NCBI RefSeq assembly: GCF_014197435.1
Contig: NZ_JACIFP010000001.1
Span: 4,588,001 to 4,652,000 of the forward strand
Direction of reading: 5' to 3'
DNA length: 64,000 nt
Source of the DNA: Gordonia humi
GTDB lineage: Bacteria > Actinomycetota > Actinomycetes > Mycobacteriales > Mycobacteriaceae
Shown here: one piece after another, positions 35,108-43,916 of the stretch
How positions within the stretch are numbered: the stretch's first letter is position 1
Layout of the letters: each line of letters opens with the position of its first letter
The notes under the pieces: model-generated
Seen by the model: only the letters and a program-made list of their open reading frames with translations
What the model was told of the DNA's origin: nothing
Databases searched by the model: none
Translations under genes and position numbers: made by a program

Positions 35108-36096
35108 TCGTCGCGATCTCGGCGTGCGGTGTGTGCCATACCGATCTGACCTATCGCGACGGTGGGATCAACGACGAGTACCCGTTCCTGCTCGGTCACG
35201 AAGCCGCCGGTGTCGTCGACGCCGTAGGCCCCGGCGTCGACTCGGTCGCCATCGGCGACTTCGTCGTCCTCAACTGGCGAGCGGTCTGCGGAGACTGTCG
35301 TGCCTGCCGCCGCGGACGCCCGGAATACTGTTTCAACACCCACAACGCCACCCAGAAGATGACGCTGACCGACGGAACCGAACTCACCGCAGCACTGGGC
35401 ATCGGCGCCTTCGCCGAGAAGACTCTCGTCCACGCCGGTCAATGCACCAAGGTGAACCCCGCCGCCGATCCCGCCGTCGCCGGTCTCATCGGATGCGGTG
35501 TGATGGCGGGGCTCGGCGCTGCCGTCAACACCGGTGGCGTCGCCCGCGGCGATTCGGTGGCCGTGATTGGGTGCGGCGGTGTCGGCGCTGCGGCGGTCGT
35601 CGGAGCGAGACTGGCCGGCGCCACCACGATCATCGCTGTCGACCGGGACCCGCGACGACAATCCATGGCCACCGAGCTCGGTGCCACGCACACCGTCGAT
35701 GCCTCCGCTGTCGACACCGTCGCATCGATTCGGAGCCTGACCGGCGGGTTCGGGGCGGACGTCGTGATCGATGCCGTGGGCCGACCTGAGACCTGGGAGC
35801 AGGCGTTCTACGCTCGAGACCTCGCGGGAACAGTCGTCCTCGTCGGTGTGCCGACACCTGATGTGCGGGTCGACATGGCCCTGGTCGACTTCTTCTCGCG
35901 CGGCGGCGCACTGAAGTCGTCGTGGTATGGCGACTGCCTACCGGATCGTGACTTCCCCATGCTCATCGACCTCCATCTGCAGGGCCGGATCCCGCTGGAG
36001 CACTTCGTCTCCGAACGCATCGGCCTCGACGGGATAGAGGATGCATTCGACGCCATGCATGAGGGCCGAGGACTCAGGTCTGTCGTTACTCTGTAA
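35011..36096 (+). CDS. mscR: S-(hydroxymethyl)mycothiol dehydrogenase
   Basis: 361 residues, class III zinc alcohol dehydrogenase. The whole N-terminal half matches the mycothiol-dependent formaldehyde dehydrogenase pattern: [20 protein letters not shown] (catalytic zinc Cys), GHEAAG, structural-zinc cysteines in [16 protein letters not shown], the [11 protein letters not shown] segment and the IGCGGVG NAD loop. It oxidises the mycothiol-formaldehyde adduct (and reduces S-nitrosomycothiol). GAGGAG upstream of ATG 35011 confirms the start despite the overlap with the upstream frame. In this island it points to formaldehyde release, most simply by P450 demethylation. Confidence 0.93.
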   Translation: MPQHVRGVIARSSGAPVELTDIVIPDPGPGEVIVAISACGVCHTDLTYRDGGINDEYPFLLGHEAAGVVDAVGPGVDSVAIGDFVVLNWRAVCGDCRACRRGRPEYCFNTHNATQKMTLTDGTELTAALGIGAFAEKTLVHAGQCTKVNPAADPAVAGLIGCGVMAGLGAAVNTGGVARGDSVAVIGCGGVGAAAVVGARLAGATTIIAVDRDPRRQSMATELGATHTVDASAVDTVASIRSLTGGFGADVVIDAVGRPETWEQAFYARDLAGTVVLVGVPTPDVRVDMALVDFFSRGGALKSSWYGDCLPDRDFPMLIDLHLQGRIPLEHFVSERIGLDGIEDAFDAMHEGRGLRSVVTL

Positions 36097-36127
36097 CCGC
36101 CGCACGACTCAGTCGAGGGAGGCCCCC

Positions 36128-37213
36128 GTGCCGAACGCACGACCGATCCTGAGAGCTACGCTGGACGCGGTCCCCGCCTATGTGCCGGGCAGCACAGCAC
36201 CGGCGGGCTGGAAACTCTCGTCGAACGAGCTCGCCCACCCACCGCTGGACGGAGTGCTCGACGCCGTCTCCACGGCCGCGACGCAGATGAACCGGTACCC
36301 GGATCTGGCTGCAGTCGAGGTGCGCAGCAGTCTCGCCGATCGGCTCGACGTTCCCGTCAGACACATCGCGGTCGGTGCCGGGTCCAGCGAACTGCTGCAG
36401 CAGGTGATGCGGATCGCCGTCGACCCGGGAGATGAGGTCGTCTACGCCTGGCGGTCGTTCGAGTCGTACCCGATCGTCACGGGGCTCGCCGGGGCACGCG
36501 CTGTAGAGGTGCCGTTGAACGAGGACGAGTCGCACGATCTCCCGGCGATGGCGGACGCAGTGTCCGACCGTACACGGGCGGTGGTCGTGTGCACGCCCAA
36601 CAATCCGACCGGCCGTGCACTGCGGAGTTCCGAGCTCAGCGACTTCCTGGCTCGCATCCCGTCGACCGTGCTCATCGTCCTCGACGAGGCCTACACTGAG
36701 TTCGCGACCGGACCCGATCGTGTCGACGGCGCACGCATATACCGGGACCACCCGAATCTGGTTGTGCTGCGAACCTTCTCCAAGGCCTACGGTCTCGCCG
36801 GCCTGCGTATCGGCTACGCGATCGCCCACGAATCCGTCGCGGAGGCTCTTCGCAAGGCAGCAGTCCCGTTCGGCGTCTCGTCCGTCGCACAGGCTGCAGC
36901 CGTCGCATCCCTCGAAAGACACGATCGACTGATCCGACGAGTGGCCGCGGTCGTCGCCGAGCGCACTCGGGTCCGCGACACGCTGCGCTCACAGGGCTGG
37001 ACCGTCCCTGACAGCGCGGCGAACTTCGTCTGGCTCCGGCTGACGGACCGCACGTCAGACTTCACGGAACACTGCCGGCGAGTCGGAATCACCGTACGGC
37101 CGTACGAACCGGACGGAGTCCGGATCACGATCGGCGAGCCCGCCGCCAACGACGCTCTTCTACGGGCGGCAGGCACATACTCTTACCGCAATCGCGGTGG
37201 GCGCCGACAATGA
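36128..37213 (+). CDS. HisC-like PLP aminotransferase
   Basis: 361 residues, fold-type I, histidinol-phosphate/aromatic aminotransferase group. Motifs: SSNELAHPPL, GAGSSELLQQ, NNPTGRALR with N158-N159-P160, DEAYTEF and the PLP lysine K219 in TFSKAYGLAGLRIGY. Substrate could be histidinol phosphate, phenylpyruvate or a related 2-oxoacid; the catabolic context argues against a histidine-biosynthesis role. GTG 36128 has GGGAGG 5 bases upstream. A short frame starts in an ATGA overlap with its stop. Confidence 0.9.
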   Translation: MPNARPILRATLDAVPAYVPGSTAPAGWKLSSNELAHPPLDGVLDAVSTAATQMNRYPDLAAVEVRSSLADRLDVPVRHIAVGAGSSELLQQVMRIAVDPGDEVVYAWRSFESYPIVTGLAGARAVEVPLNEDESHDLPAMADAVSDRTRAVVVCTPNNPTGRALRSSELSDFLARIPSTVLIVLDEAYTEFATGPDRVDGARIYRDHPNLVVLRTFSKAYGLAGLRIGYAIAHESVAEALRKAAVPFGVSSVAQAAAVASLERHDRLIRRVAAVVAERTRVRDTLRSQGWTVPDSAANFVWLRLTDRTSDFTEHCRRVGITVRPYEPDGVRITIGEPAANDALLRAAGTYSYRNRGGRRQ

Positions 37214-37660
37214 CGCCCACCTGGATGCTGCTCGACGAACATACGCAACCACCCGGCGGATCATCCTCCCCCTCAACCATTCGCCCCTCCGCGCTCATGG
37301 GTCGGCTGGAGTACGGGTTAAAGGCACCGAAGGTCGGATCCCTTTCGACTACGCTGCACCCGGTGACAGCGCCTTCGGACATGTACTGGTCACCGGCGAC
37401 AATGGCATCCCGGATTGTCCGATCAGAGGCTTCCACGATCAGCACCGCCGCTGAGGTTCAGTACCCGCCAACGGTCCCGACGTCCTGAGCACACCGGCCT
37501 CCTACCGCTCGACCAGCCACCGAGCATGCGGTTCCAGATCTGCCGACCGGCTGGCCGCGTCTGCGTGTTCGTATGTGAAACGAAAGATCGTAATAGGGTG
37601 CCCTCCGTGTCTGCTTGCCGATCTTCGACGACCGCGCCAGTCGATGGTCCTGACTCGCTG
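37214..37660. other. 447-base stretch without a confident gene, right end of the island
   Basis: A 92-residue frame begins at 37210 in an ATGA overlap with the aminotransferase stop and ends at 37488; I do not recognise its product. On the opposite strand a frame ending in the aminotransferase gene gives VEASDRTIRDAIVAGDQYM, also unrecognised. One of them may be a gene remnant. The stretch ends abruptly where similarity to aacS begins at 37661. Confidence 0.5.
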
Positions 37661-37963
37661 CCCGTCCTCGACGACGCCGACGATCGCGACACCGTCCCGG
37701 TCGGCGTGTGCCAGGACCGCGTCGACGTAGTTGAGTCGCACCGTGGGGAACCAGGACGCGCCCGGCATCGACGCGTCGGCGAGCACCGGTCCGTCGCCGA
37801 GCGGTTCCGCCGCGATCGCATCGAAGTCGACGAAGTCCCACACCGCGCGCCAGAAGCCGGACAGGTCGGTGACCGAGTACTCCCACAGGTCGGCGTAATC
37901 GGTGAGGTCACGGCCGACCCGCTCGCCCAGATCCTTGGCGAAGACGTCGATCCGTGAAGTCAT
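37661..37963 (-). pseudogene. Truncated 5' copy of aacS
   Basis: An ATG and 101 codons of an acetoacetate-CoA ligase, collinear with the intact gene and about 94% identical by eye; then the frame enters unrelated sequence and stops at 37502. It lacks the AMP-binding and C-terminal domains, so it cannot be an enzyme. It is 177 bases from the IclR gene, which is where the functional aacS would be expected in an uninterrupted genome. It marks the right boundary of the island. Confidence 0.93.
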
Positions 37964-38140
37964 GGCAGTTCCTCTCGCGTGACGGGCGGCCCGATTCGAC
38001 TGTAGATCGTCGTCGGTCACGCCGGGCTCAGCAGGAAGATCGGGGGATCGTCGATCGCGTATTGCGCCTCGGAGCGGAGAGAGTCGGTCTTTTGGCTTCA
38101 CCGAGCGGCACTATGAGATCGAGGTCGCCAGGCGCAACCC

Positions 38141-38902
38141 CTACCGCACCCGCCTCGTCAGATCGTGCGCCGCGCGCAACAAAGCTTCACCCAGCTGTGG
38201 GCGTCGCGTCGCCGAGAATCGGGTCTGTACCCCGTTCAGGCTCAACGCCCATTCCGGTCGGCCCGCACGGTCGAATACGGCCGCGCCGATCCCCCAACTG
38301 CCTTCGACGAGCAGCGCCGGATTCACCGAGTAGCCGAACACTCTCGTCTCGGCGATACGCCGTTTGATACCCGCCGTCGAATGATCGTGCCCCCATTCGC
38401 CTTCCAAGTCGGCACGCTCGAGATAGCGGTCGATGTCGGTGTCGGGCAGATGCGCGAGAAGGACCACACCGGCCGACGCGATGCCGAGCGGCAACCGTTT
38501 GCCGGGATGCAGCACGTGGGAGCGCAGCGGGAACGTGCCCTCCTCCGCGGCGAGAACGACGGTCTCGTCGCCGCGTCGCGCGGACAGGAATGCGCTCTCT
38601 CCCGTCGAGCGGGCGAGGTCGCGCAGGATGTCACCCGCCGTGGTCGCGATGTCGTACCGCTGGGCGGCGATCGACCCGAGGATGTACAGCTCGGGTCCGA
38701 GCACCCAGAGTCCGTCGGGCGTGCGGTCGACGAGCCCCTCCTCCGAGAGCGACGTCAACAGTCGGTGGGCCGTCGCCCGCGGCAGATCGACGGCCCTGGC
38801 GAGCGCGGTGGTCGTCGCCCCGGCATCGGCGCTGTCGCTCAGTGCGCGCAGCAGTGCGGCGGTCCGGGAGATGACGGCGTTCCCCGCCTTCGGTGCGTCC
38901 AC
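38141..38902 (-). CDS. IclR-family regulator
   Basis: 253 residues. N-terminal winged helix (TTTALARAVDLPRATAHRLLTSLSEEGL) and the C-terminal effector domain (GKRLPLGIASAGVVLLA and the VFGYSVNPALL segment). Divergent from scoA with a 149-base gap and pointing towards the aacS remnant, so it most likely regulates acetoacetate use (scoAB-thiolase, and originally aacS). Confidence 0.92.
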   Translation of the reverse strand: MDAPKAGNAVISRTAALLRALSDSADAGATTTALARAVDLPRATAHRLLTSLSEEGLVDRTPDGLWVLGPELYILGSIAAQRYDIATTAGDILRDLARSTGESAFLSARRGDETVVLAAEEGTFPLRSHVLHPGKRLPLGIASAGVVLLAHLPDTDIDRYLERADLEGEWGHDHSTAGIKRRIAETRVFGYSVNPALLVEGSWGIGAAVFDRAGRPEWALSLNGVQTRFSATRRPQLGEALLRAAHDLTRRVR

Positions 38903-39051
38903 TGAGTGGACGCTACCTCATCCTATCTTCTATCGAGTGACCAATCCGAGGAAACTTTCGGCGGCGGCATTGCATGTCAGGGGCCATGAGTGATGACGTT
39001 CACTCAGCGACCGGCATCTTCTGGTCAACGAGCACGAGAGGAACCAGGCAC

Positions 39052-39813
39052 ATGGCAGACAAGTCAGTGGCAGATGCGGCGACAGCCGTGGCGGGCATCG
39101 GCGACGGCGCGTCGATCGCCGTCGGAGGATTCGGGCTGTGCGGCATCCCCGACCGGCTGATCGCCGCCCTCGGCGAGCAGGGCGCCGGCGGTCTGGAGTT
39201 GTTCTCCAACAACTGCGGCGTCGACGGCCAGGGCCTCGGCGTCCTGCTGGAGCTCGGTCGGGTGCGCCGCGTCGTCGCGTCGTACGTCGGCGAGAACAAG
39301 GAGTTCGCGCGCCAGTACCTGTCCGGCGAGCTCGAGGTGGAACTGACGCCGCAGGGCACACTCGCCGAGCGGCTGCGCGCGGGCGGCGCGGGCGTCCCCG
39401 CGTTCTACACCCCGGCGGGCGTCGGCACACCGATCAGCGACGGCGGTCTCCCCTGGCGCTACGACGCCGACGGGAACGTTCAGGTGGCTTCGCCCGCGAA
39501 GGAGGTCCGTGAGTTCAACGGCCGCCGCTACGTGATGGAGGAGGGCATCGTCGCCGACTTCGCGCTGGTGCACGCGACTGTCGGCGACCGTCTCGGCAAT
39601 CTCGTCTTCGACAAGACCGCGATGAACTTCAACCCGCTGGCCGCGATGGCCGGGCGCGTGACGATCGCCCAGGTCGAGCGGCTCGTCGAACCGGGCGAGC
39701 TCGACCCGGAGCAGATCCACCTCCCCGGCGTGTTCGTCCAGCACGTCGTCGAGACCGGCCCCCAGGACACTCGGATCGAGAAGCGCACCGTGCGTGCGCA
39801 GGCAGGAGCGTGA
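39052..39813 (+). CDS. scoA: 3-oxoacid CoA-transferase subunit A
   Basis: 253 residues. The [16 protein letters not shown] motif and the [23 protein letters not shown] segment are typical of the alpha subunit of succinyl-CoA:acetoacetate CoA-transferase. It transfers CoA from succinyl-CoA to acetoacetate together with the B subunit encoded next. ATG 39052 is preceded by GAGAGGAA; an upstream in-frame ATG at 38974 adds residues unlike the family. The sco pair is part of the same leucine/ketone locus in M. tuberculosis (Rv2503c-Rv2504c). Confidence 0.93.
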   Translation: MADKSVADAATAVAGIGDGASIAVGGFGLCGIPDRLIAALGEQGAGGLELFSNNCGVDGQGLGVLLELGRVRRVVASYVGENKEFARQYLSGELEVELTPQGTLAERLRAGGAGVPAFYTPAGVGTPISDGGLPWRYDADGNVQVASPAKEVREFNGRRYVMEEGIVADFALVHATVGDRLGNLVFDKTAMNFNPLAAMAGRVTIAQVERLVEPGELDPEQIHLPGVFVQHVVETGPQDTRIEKRTVRAQAGA

Positions 39814-39815
39814 TC

Positions 39816-40460
39816 ATGACCGCAGCCACCACCATCGGCTGGACCCGCGATCAGATGGCCGAGCGCGCCGCACAGGAGCTGAGCGCCGACCAGTACGTGA
39901 ACCTCGGCATCGGCCTGCCGACGCTGATCCCCGGTTACCTCGACCCGTCGCTCGGCGTCGTCCTCCACTCGGAGAACGGCATCCTCGGCACCGGCCCCTA
40001 CCCGACCGACGACGAGCTCGATCCGAATCTGATCAACGCGGGCAAGGAGACGGTCACCGTGGAACCCGGTGCGGCGTTCTTCGATTCGGCGCTCTCGTTC
40101 GGCATGATCCGCGGCGGCCACCTCGACCTCGCCGTCCTCGGCGGCATGCAGGTCGCCCCCAACGGCGACCTCGCCAACTGGATGGTGCCCGGCAAGATGG
40201 TCAAGGGCATGGGCGGCGCGATGGATCTGGTCCACGGCGCGGCCAGGGTGATCGTCCTGATGGAGCACACCGCCCGCGACGGCTCGCCGAAGATCCTCCC
40301 CGAGTGCACGCTTCCGCTCACCGGCGCGGGCGTCGTCGACCGTGTCATCACCGACCTCGGCGTGATCGACCTGACCGACGGCGTCGCGACCCTCGTGGAG
40401 ACCGCGCCCGGCGTGACCCGCGACGACATCGCGTCCAAGACCGGCGTCGAACTCGCCTGA
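39816..40460 (+). CDS. scoB: 3-oxoacid CoA-transferase subunit B
   Basis: 214 residues. The catalytic glutamate lies in the LHSENGILG motif near residue 50; [11 protein letters not shown] is the typical glycine-rich turn. Works with ScoA. ATG 39816 is 7 bases after AGGAG; the GTG at 39810 overlaps the scoA stop but is only one base from that site, so ATG is chosen. It is 11 bases before the thiolase gene. Confidence 0.93.
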   Translation: MTAATTIGWTRDQMAERAAQELSADQYVNLGIGLPTLIPGYLDPSLGVVLHSENGILGTGPYPTDDELDPNLINAGKETVTVEPGAAFFDSALSFGMIRGGHLDLAVLGGMQVAPNGDLANWMVPGKMVKGMGGAMDLVHGAARVIVLMEHTARDGSPKILPECTLPLTGAGVVDRVITDLGVIDLTDGVATLVETAPGVTRDDIASKTGVELA

Positions 40461-40471
40461 AAGGAATCTCA

Positions 40472-41671
40472 ATGACCTCCACCCGCAACGACGCCGACAC
40501 GTCGGTCATCGTCGCAGCCGCCCGCACTCCGGTCGGCAGACTGATGGGCGCGCTGAGCGGCCTGCCCGCCACCGAACTCGGCGCGGCCGCCGTGCGCGGC
40601 GCCCTCGAGCGCGGCGGCGTCGACCCGGCCGACGTCGACTACGTCATCATGGGCCAGGTGCTGACAGCGGGCGCCGGACAGATGCCCGCCCGACAGACTT
40701 CGGTGGCCGCGGGCATCGGTTGGAACGTGCCGGCACTGTCGATCAACAAGATGTGCCTGTCGGGCATCGACGCGATCGCACTCGCCGACCAGCTGATCCG
40801 CGCCGGTGAGTTCGACGTCGTCGCCGCCGGCGGCCAGGAGTCGATGTCGCAGGCGCCGCACCTGCTCATGGGCAGCCGGTCGGGCACCAAGTACGGCAAC
40901 GCCGAACTGGTCGACCACACCGCCTACGACGGTCTGCACGACGTGTTCACCGATCAGCCGATGGGCGCGCTGACCGAGGACCACAACTCGTTCTCCCGTG
41001 AGGAACAGGACGCATCCGCCGCGGCGAGCCACCAGCGGGCCGCCGACGCGCAGGCGCAGGGTCGGTTCGCCGAGGAGATCGTGCCGATCACGATCCCTCA
41101 GCGGCGCGGCGACGACATCGTCGTCAGCGCGGACGAGGGTGTGCGCGGCTCCACCACGCCGGAGTCGCTCGCCGCGCTGCGCCCGGCCTTCGCCGAGAAC
41201 GGCACCATCACCGCGGGCAACGCGTCGCAGATCTCCGACGGTGCGGCCGCGGTGGTCGTCATGCGCAAGAGCAAGGCGATCGAACTCGGACTGGAGTGGC
41301 TCGCCGAGATCGGTGCGCACGGCAACGTCGCTGGGCCGGACTCGTCGCTGCAGCGACAGCCGTCGACGGCGATCCTCGCCGCGGTCGCCGCACAGGGCAT
41401 CGACGTCGCCGACATCGACCTGTTCGAGATCAACGAGGCCTTCGCCGCGGTCAGCCTGACCGCGATGAAAGAACTCGGCGTGAGCGATGAGATCGTCAAC
41501 GTCGACGGCGGCGCCATCGCGATCGGCCACCCGATCGGCGCCTCCGGTGCGCGGATCGTCGTGCACCTGATCCACGAACTGCGCCGTCGCGGCGGCGGTA
41601 TCGGTGCGGCCGCACTGTGCGGTGCGGGCGGTCAAGGCGACGCGCTGATCCTCACGGTTCCCGCGAAGTAG
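40472..41671 (+). CDS. Acetyl-CoA C-acetyltransferase (thiolase)
   Basis: 399 residues. Nucleophile C95 in [11 protein letters not shown], the EINEAFAAV motif, the base His in [13 protein letters not shown] and the second Cys in ALCGAGGQG. It cleaves acetoacetyl-CoA to two acetyl-CoA, finishing the ScoAB/AacS route. Third gene of the scoAB operon (11-base gap), followed by a terminator hairpin. Confidence 0.95.
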   Translation: MTSTRNDADTSVIVAAARTPVGRLMGALSGLPATELGAAAVRGALERGGVDPADVDYVIMGQVLTAGAGQMPARQTSVAAGIGWNVPALSINKMCLSGIDAIALADQLIRAGEFDVVAAGGQESMSQAPHLLMGSRSGTKYGNAELVDHTAYDGLHDVFTDQPMGALTEDHNSFSREEQDASAAASHQRAADAQAQGRFAEEIVPITIPQRRGDDIVVSADEGVRGSTTPESLAALRPAFAENGTITAGNASQISDGAAAVVVMRKSKAIELGLEWLAEIGAHGNVAGPDSSLQRQPSTAILAAVAAQGIDVADIDLFEINEAFAAVSLTAMKELGVSDEIVNVDGGAIAIGHPIGASGARIVVHLIHELRRRGGGIGAAALCGAGGQGDALILTVPAK

Positions 41672-41684
41672 CCCGCCCCACGAC

Positions 41685-41719
41685 GTCCCGCATCGCCGAC
41701 TCACTCGGCGGTGCGGGAC
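41685..41719. terminator. 15-bp hairpin after thiolase
   Basis: Arms 41685-41699 and 41705-41719 pair with a single G-U wobble around a 5-base loop, 14 bases past the thiolase stop. No T-run. It separates the scoAB-thiolase genes from the CMD gene. Confidence 0.7.
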
Positions 41720-41753
41720 ACTTGTCTCCACTGACGAGAAAGAAGGTCCGCTC

Positions 41754-42134
41754 ATGACTGCTTCCGACGACGCCTTCCACACCGGACTCACCGTCCGACG
41801 CGAGGTGATGGGCGACGAGTTCGTCGACCGCGCCTTGGCCCGGACCGACGGCACCGAATCGGCGGAGCTGCAACGTTTCGTCACCGAACACGTCTGGGAC
41901 GCCGCCTGGAACCGCCCCGGCCTGGCCCGCCGCGACCGCAGCCTCCTCAACATCGGCATGCTCATCGCGCTGCGCGCCCACGAAGAACTCACCGGCCACA
42001 TCCGCGGCGCCCTCACCAACGGCCTCACCCGCGAGGAGATCACCGAAGCCGTCATCCAGACCGCAGGCTACTGCGGCGCACCCGCCGCCCTGTCGGCGAT
42101 GAAGGTGGTACAGGCCGTGTTCGACGCGGAGTAG
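41754..42134 (+). CDS. Carboxymuconolactone-decarboxylase-family protein (PcaC-like)
   Basis: 126 residues. RREVMGDEFVDRAL and the GLARRDRSLLNIGMLIAL / HEELTGHIRGALTNGLTREEI segments match 4-carboxymuconolactone decarboxylases; there is no CxxC, so it is not an AhpD-type peroxidase. Despite the pcaC resemblance no other beta-ketoadipate genes are nearby, so its substrate is open. Confidence 0.88.
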   Translation: MTASDDAFHTGLTVRREVMGDEFVDRALARTDGTESAELQRFVTEHVWDAAWNRPGLARRDRSLLNIGMLIALRAHEELTGHIRGALTNGLTREEITEAVIQTAGYCGAPAALSAMKVVQAVFDAE

Positions 42135-42135
42135 C

Positions 42136-42188
42136 CCCTTCTCCGCCAGTTAGAACCGAATAGAGGTTCTGACTCGCGGACGAGGGGT
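42136..42188. terminator. Imperfect hairpin between convergent genes
   Basis: CCCC-TCCGC at the left pairs with GCGGA-GGGG at the right, enclosing an inner AGAACC/GGTTCT stem (42153-42158 with 42166-42171). It lies between the CMD gene and the convergent fadD gene and could serve both. Confidence 0.55.
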
Positions 42189-42197
42189 TCCGACCGA

Positions 42198-42215
42198 CTC
42201 GACCAACGGGAGGGT
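42198..42215. repeat. STSLDQQ-type dispersed repeat, short copy
   Basis: ACTCGACCAACGGGAGGG, a short reverse-oriented copy of the element seen in aacS, lying 6 bases from the fadD stop codon. Confidence 0.55.
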
Positions 42216-42221
42216 ATGCCC

Positions 42222-43892
42222 CTACCCCAGGCCCAGCATCTCGATGGACTTCTCGCGCATCTCGACCTTGCGGACCTTGCCGGTCACCGTCATCGGGAAC
42301 TCGTCGACGACGTTCACGTACTTCGGGATCTTGTGCCGCGAGATGTGACCGGTCGCGAACTCGCGGATCGCGTCGACGTCCAGTCCCTCGGCGCCTTCGC
42401 GCACGCGGATCCACGCCATGAGCTCCTCACCGTACTTCGCGTCCGGAACGCCGATCACCTGCGCGTCGACGATGTCCGGATGCGTGTAGAGGAACTCTTC
42501 GATCTCCCGCGGATAGATGTTCTCGCCACCCCGGATCACCATGTCCTTGATGCGACCGGTGATGCGGGCGTACCCGTCGTCGCCCATCACACCGAGGTCC
42601 CCGGTGTGCATCCAGCCGTCGGCGTCGATCGCCTCGGCGGTCTTCTCCGGCTCGTTCCAGTATCCGGACATCACCGAGTAGCCGCGCGTGCACAGCTCGC
42701 CGGTCTCCCCGCGCGGGAGCACGTCGCCGGTCACCGGATCGACGATCTTGATCTCCAGATGCGGTCCGACGCGCCCGACGGTGCCCACCCGCAGATCCAA
42801 CGGATCGTCGGTGCGCGTCTGCGTCGACACCGGGCTCGTCTCGGTCATGCCGTAACAGATCGACACCTGCGACATGTTCATCTCGTCGATCACCCGTCGC
42901 ATCACCGCCTCCGGGCACGGCGACCCCGCCATGATGCCCGTCCGCAACGTCGACAGATCGAACTTCCGACTGCCCCCACTGGTCCCGCTCCCGGCGACCG
43001 TGTCGAGCAGCGCCAGCTCCGCGATGAACATCGTCGGCACGCCGTACAGACTGGTGCACCGATACTTCTCGACCGCCGACAGCGTCGCCGCCGGATCGAA
43101 TCCGGGAGCCGGTATCACCATCGCCGATCCGTGCGAGACGGCCGCGAGGTTGCCCATCACCATCCCGAAGCAGTGGTAGAACGGCACCGGCAGGCAGATC
43201 CGATCGGCCTCGGTGTACGCCACCAGCTCGCCGACCATGTACCCGTTGTTGCCGATGTTGGTGTGTGTCAGGGTGACGCCCTTCGGCGACCCGGTGGTCC
43301 CCGACGTGTACTGGATGTTGATCGGATCCGACGCCGACAACCCGGCCGCGATCTCGTCGACGCGAGCGGACTCGTCGGCGGTCGGCTCGGTCAACAGCCC
43401 GGCGAACTCATCCGACTCGAACAACACCACCCGGCGCAGTTCCGGCGCCTGGTCGCGCACATCGGCGAGCATCTGGGCGTACTCGGAGTCTTTGAACCGC
43501 TCGGCGGCCAACGCCACCGACGTCCCCGACTGCTTCAACGCGTACGCCAATTCGTGCCGACGGTACGACGGATTCAGCACGACGAGGATCGCACCGATCT
43601 CAGCCGCCGCGAACTGCGTCAGCACCCACTCGAAACGATTCGGCGCCCACAGCGACACCCGATCGCCGGGCTGTACGCCCAGACGCAGCAGACCAGCGGC
43701 CAACGCACGCACATCGCGCCGGAACTGCGCGTACGTCCACTGCCGGTCGACGGCGGCGTCGATCAACGCCAGCGAGTCCGGATACCGCTCGGCGGTCCGG
43801 GCGAGCACCGCACCGATGGTGTCGGTGAGCAGCGCGGGCTCCGCTTCTCCACGGCTGTACGAGTCGGTGTCGGCGTACGTCTGGTCGGACAT
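42222..43892 (-). CDS. Acyl-CoA synthetase (AMP-binding, FadD35-like)
   Basis: 556 residues, ANL superfamily. P-loop YTSGTTGSPKG near 196-206, the YGMTETSP motif near 340, the DGWMHTGDLG hinge and the C-terminal MTVTGKVRKVEMRE with the catalytic Lys. Activates a medium or branched acid. Two adjacent ATGs exist (43895 and 43892); the inner one has the better distance to GGAGGA. It is the last gene of the accD1-accA1-fadE-maoC-citE-fadD run; M. tuberculosis has fadD35 in the equivalent locus. Confidence 0.9.
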   Translation of the reverse strand: MSDQTYADTDSYSRGEAEPALLTDTIGAVLARTAERYPDSLALIDAAVDRQWTYAQFRRDVRALAAGLLRLGVQPGDRVSLWAPNRFEWVLTQFAAAEIGAILVVLNPSYRRHELAYALKQSGTSVALAAERFKDSEYAQMLADVRDQAPELRRVVLFESDEFAGLLTEPTADESARVDEIAAGLSASDPINIQYTSGTTGSPKGVTLTHTNIGNNGYMVGELVAYTEADRICLPVPFYHCFGMVMGNLAAVSHGSAMVIPAPGFDPAATLSAVEKYRCTSLYGVPTMFIAELALLDTVAGSGTSGGSRKFDLSTLRTGIMAGSPCPEAVMRRVIDEMNMSQVSICYGMTETSPVSTQTRTDDPLDLRVGTVGRVGPHLEIKIVDPVTGDVLPRGETGELCTRGYSVMSGYWNEPEKTAEAIDADGWMHTGDLGVMGDDGYARITGRIKDMVIRGGENIYPREIEEFLYTHPDIVDAQVIGVPDAKYGEELMAWIRVREGAEGLDVDAIREFATGHISRHKIPKYVNVVDEFPMTVTGKVRKVEMREKSIEMLGLG

Positions 43893-43916
43893 CATTCCTC
43901 CGGGGGGGGTGAACTG

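Noticed and set aside
36128..37213. Histidine biosynthesis hisC
   Set aside because: No other his genes are nearby and the gene follows mscR in a catabolic cluster; it is called only as HisC-like.
37502..37963. Short aacS-like frame as a functional small gene
   Set aside because: It has only the first 101 codons of the ligase, then unrelated sequence and a stop; the catalytic domains are missing.
15875..37963. Island as a composite transposon or integrative element
   Set aside because: No transposase, integrase or att-like site lies at the ends; the flanking repeat is part of aacS, which fits homologous recombination better.
41754..42134. Evidence for a beta-ketoadipate (pca) pathway
   Set aside because: Only one PcaC-like gene is present and no pcaB, pcaD, pcaG or pcaH neighbours exist, so the family name does not imply that pathway here.
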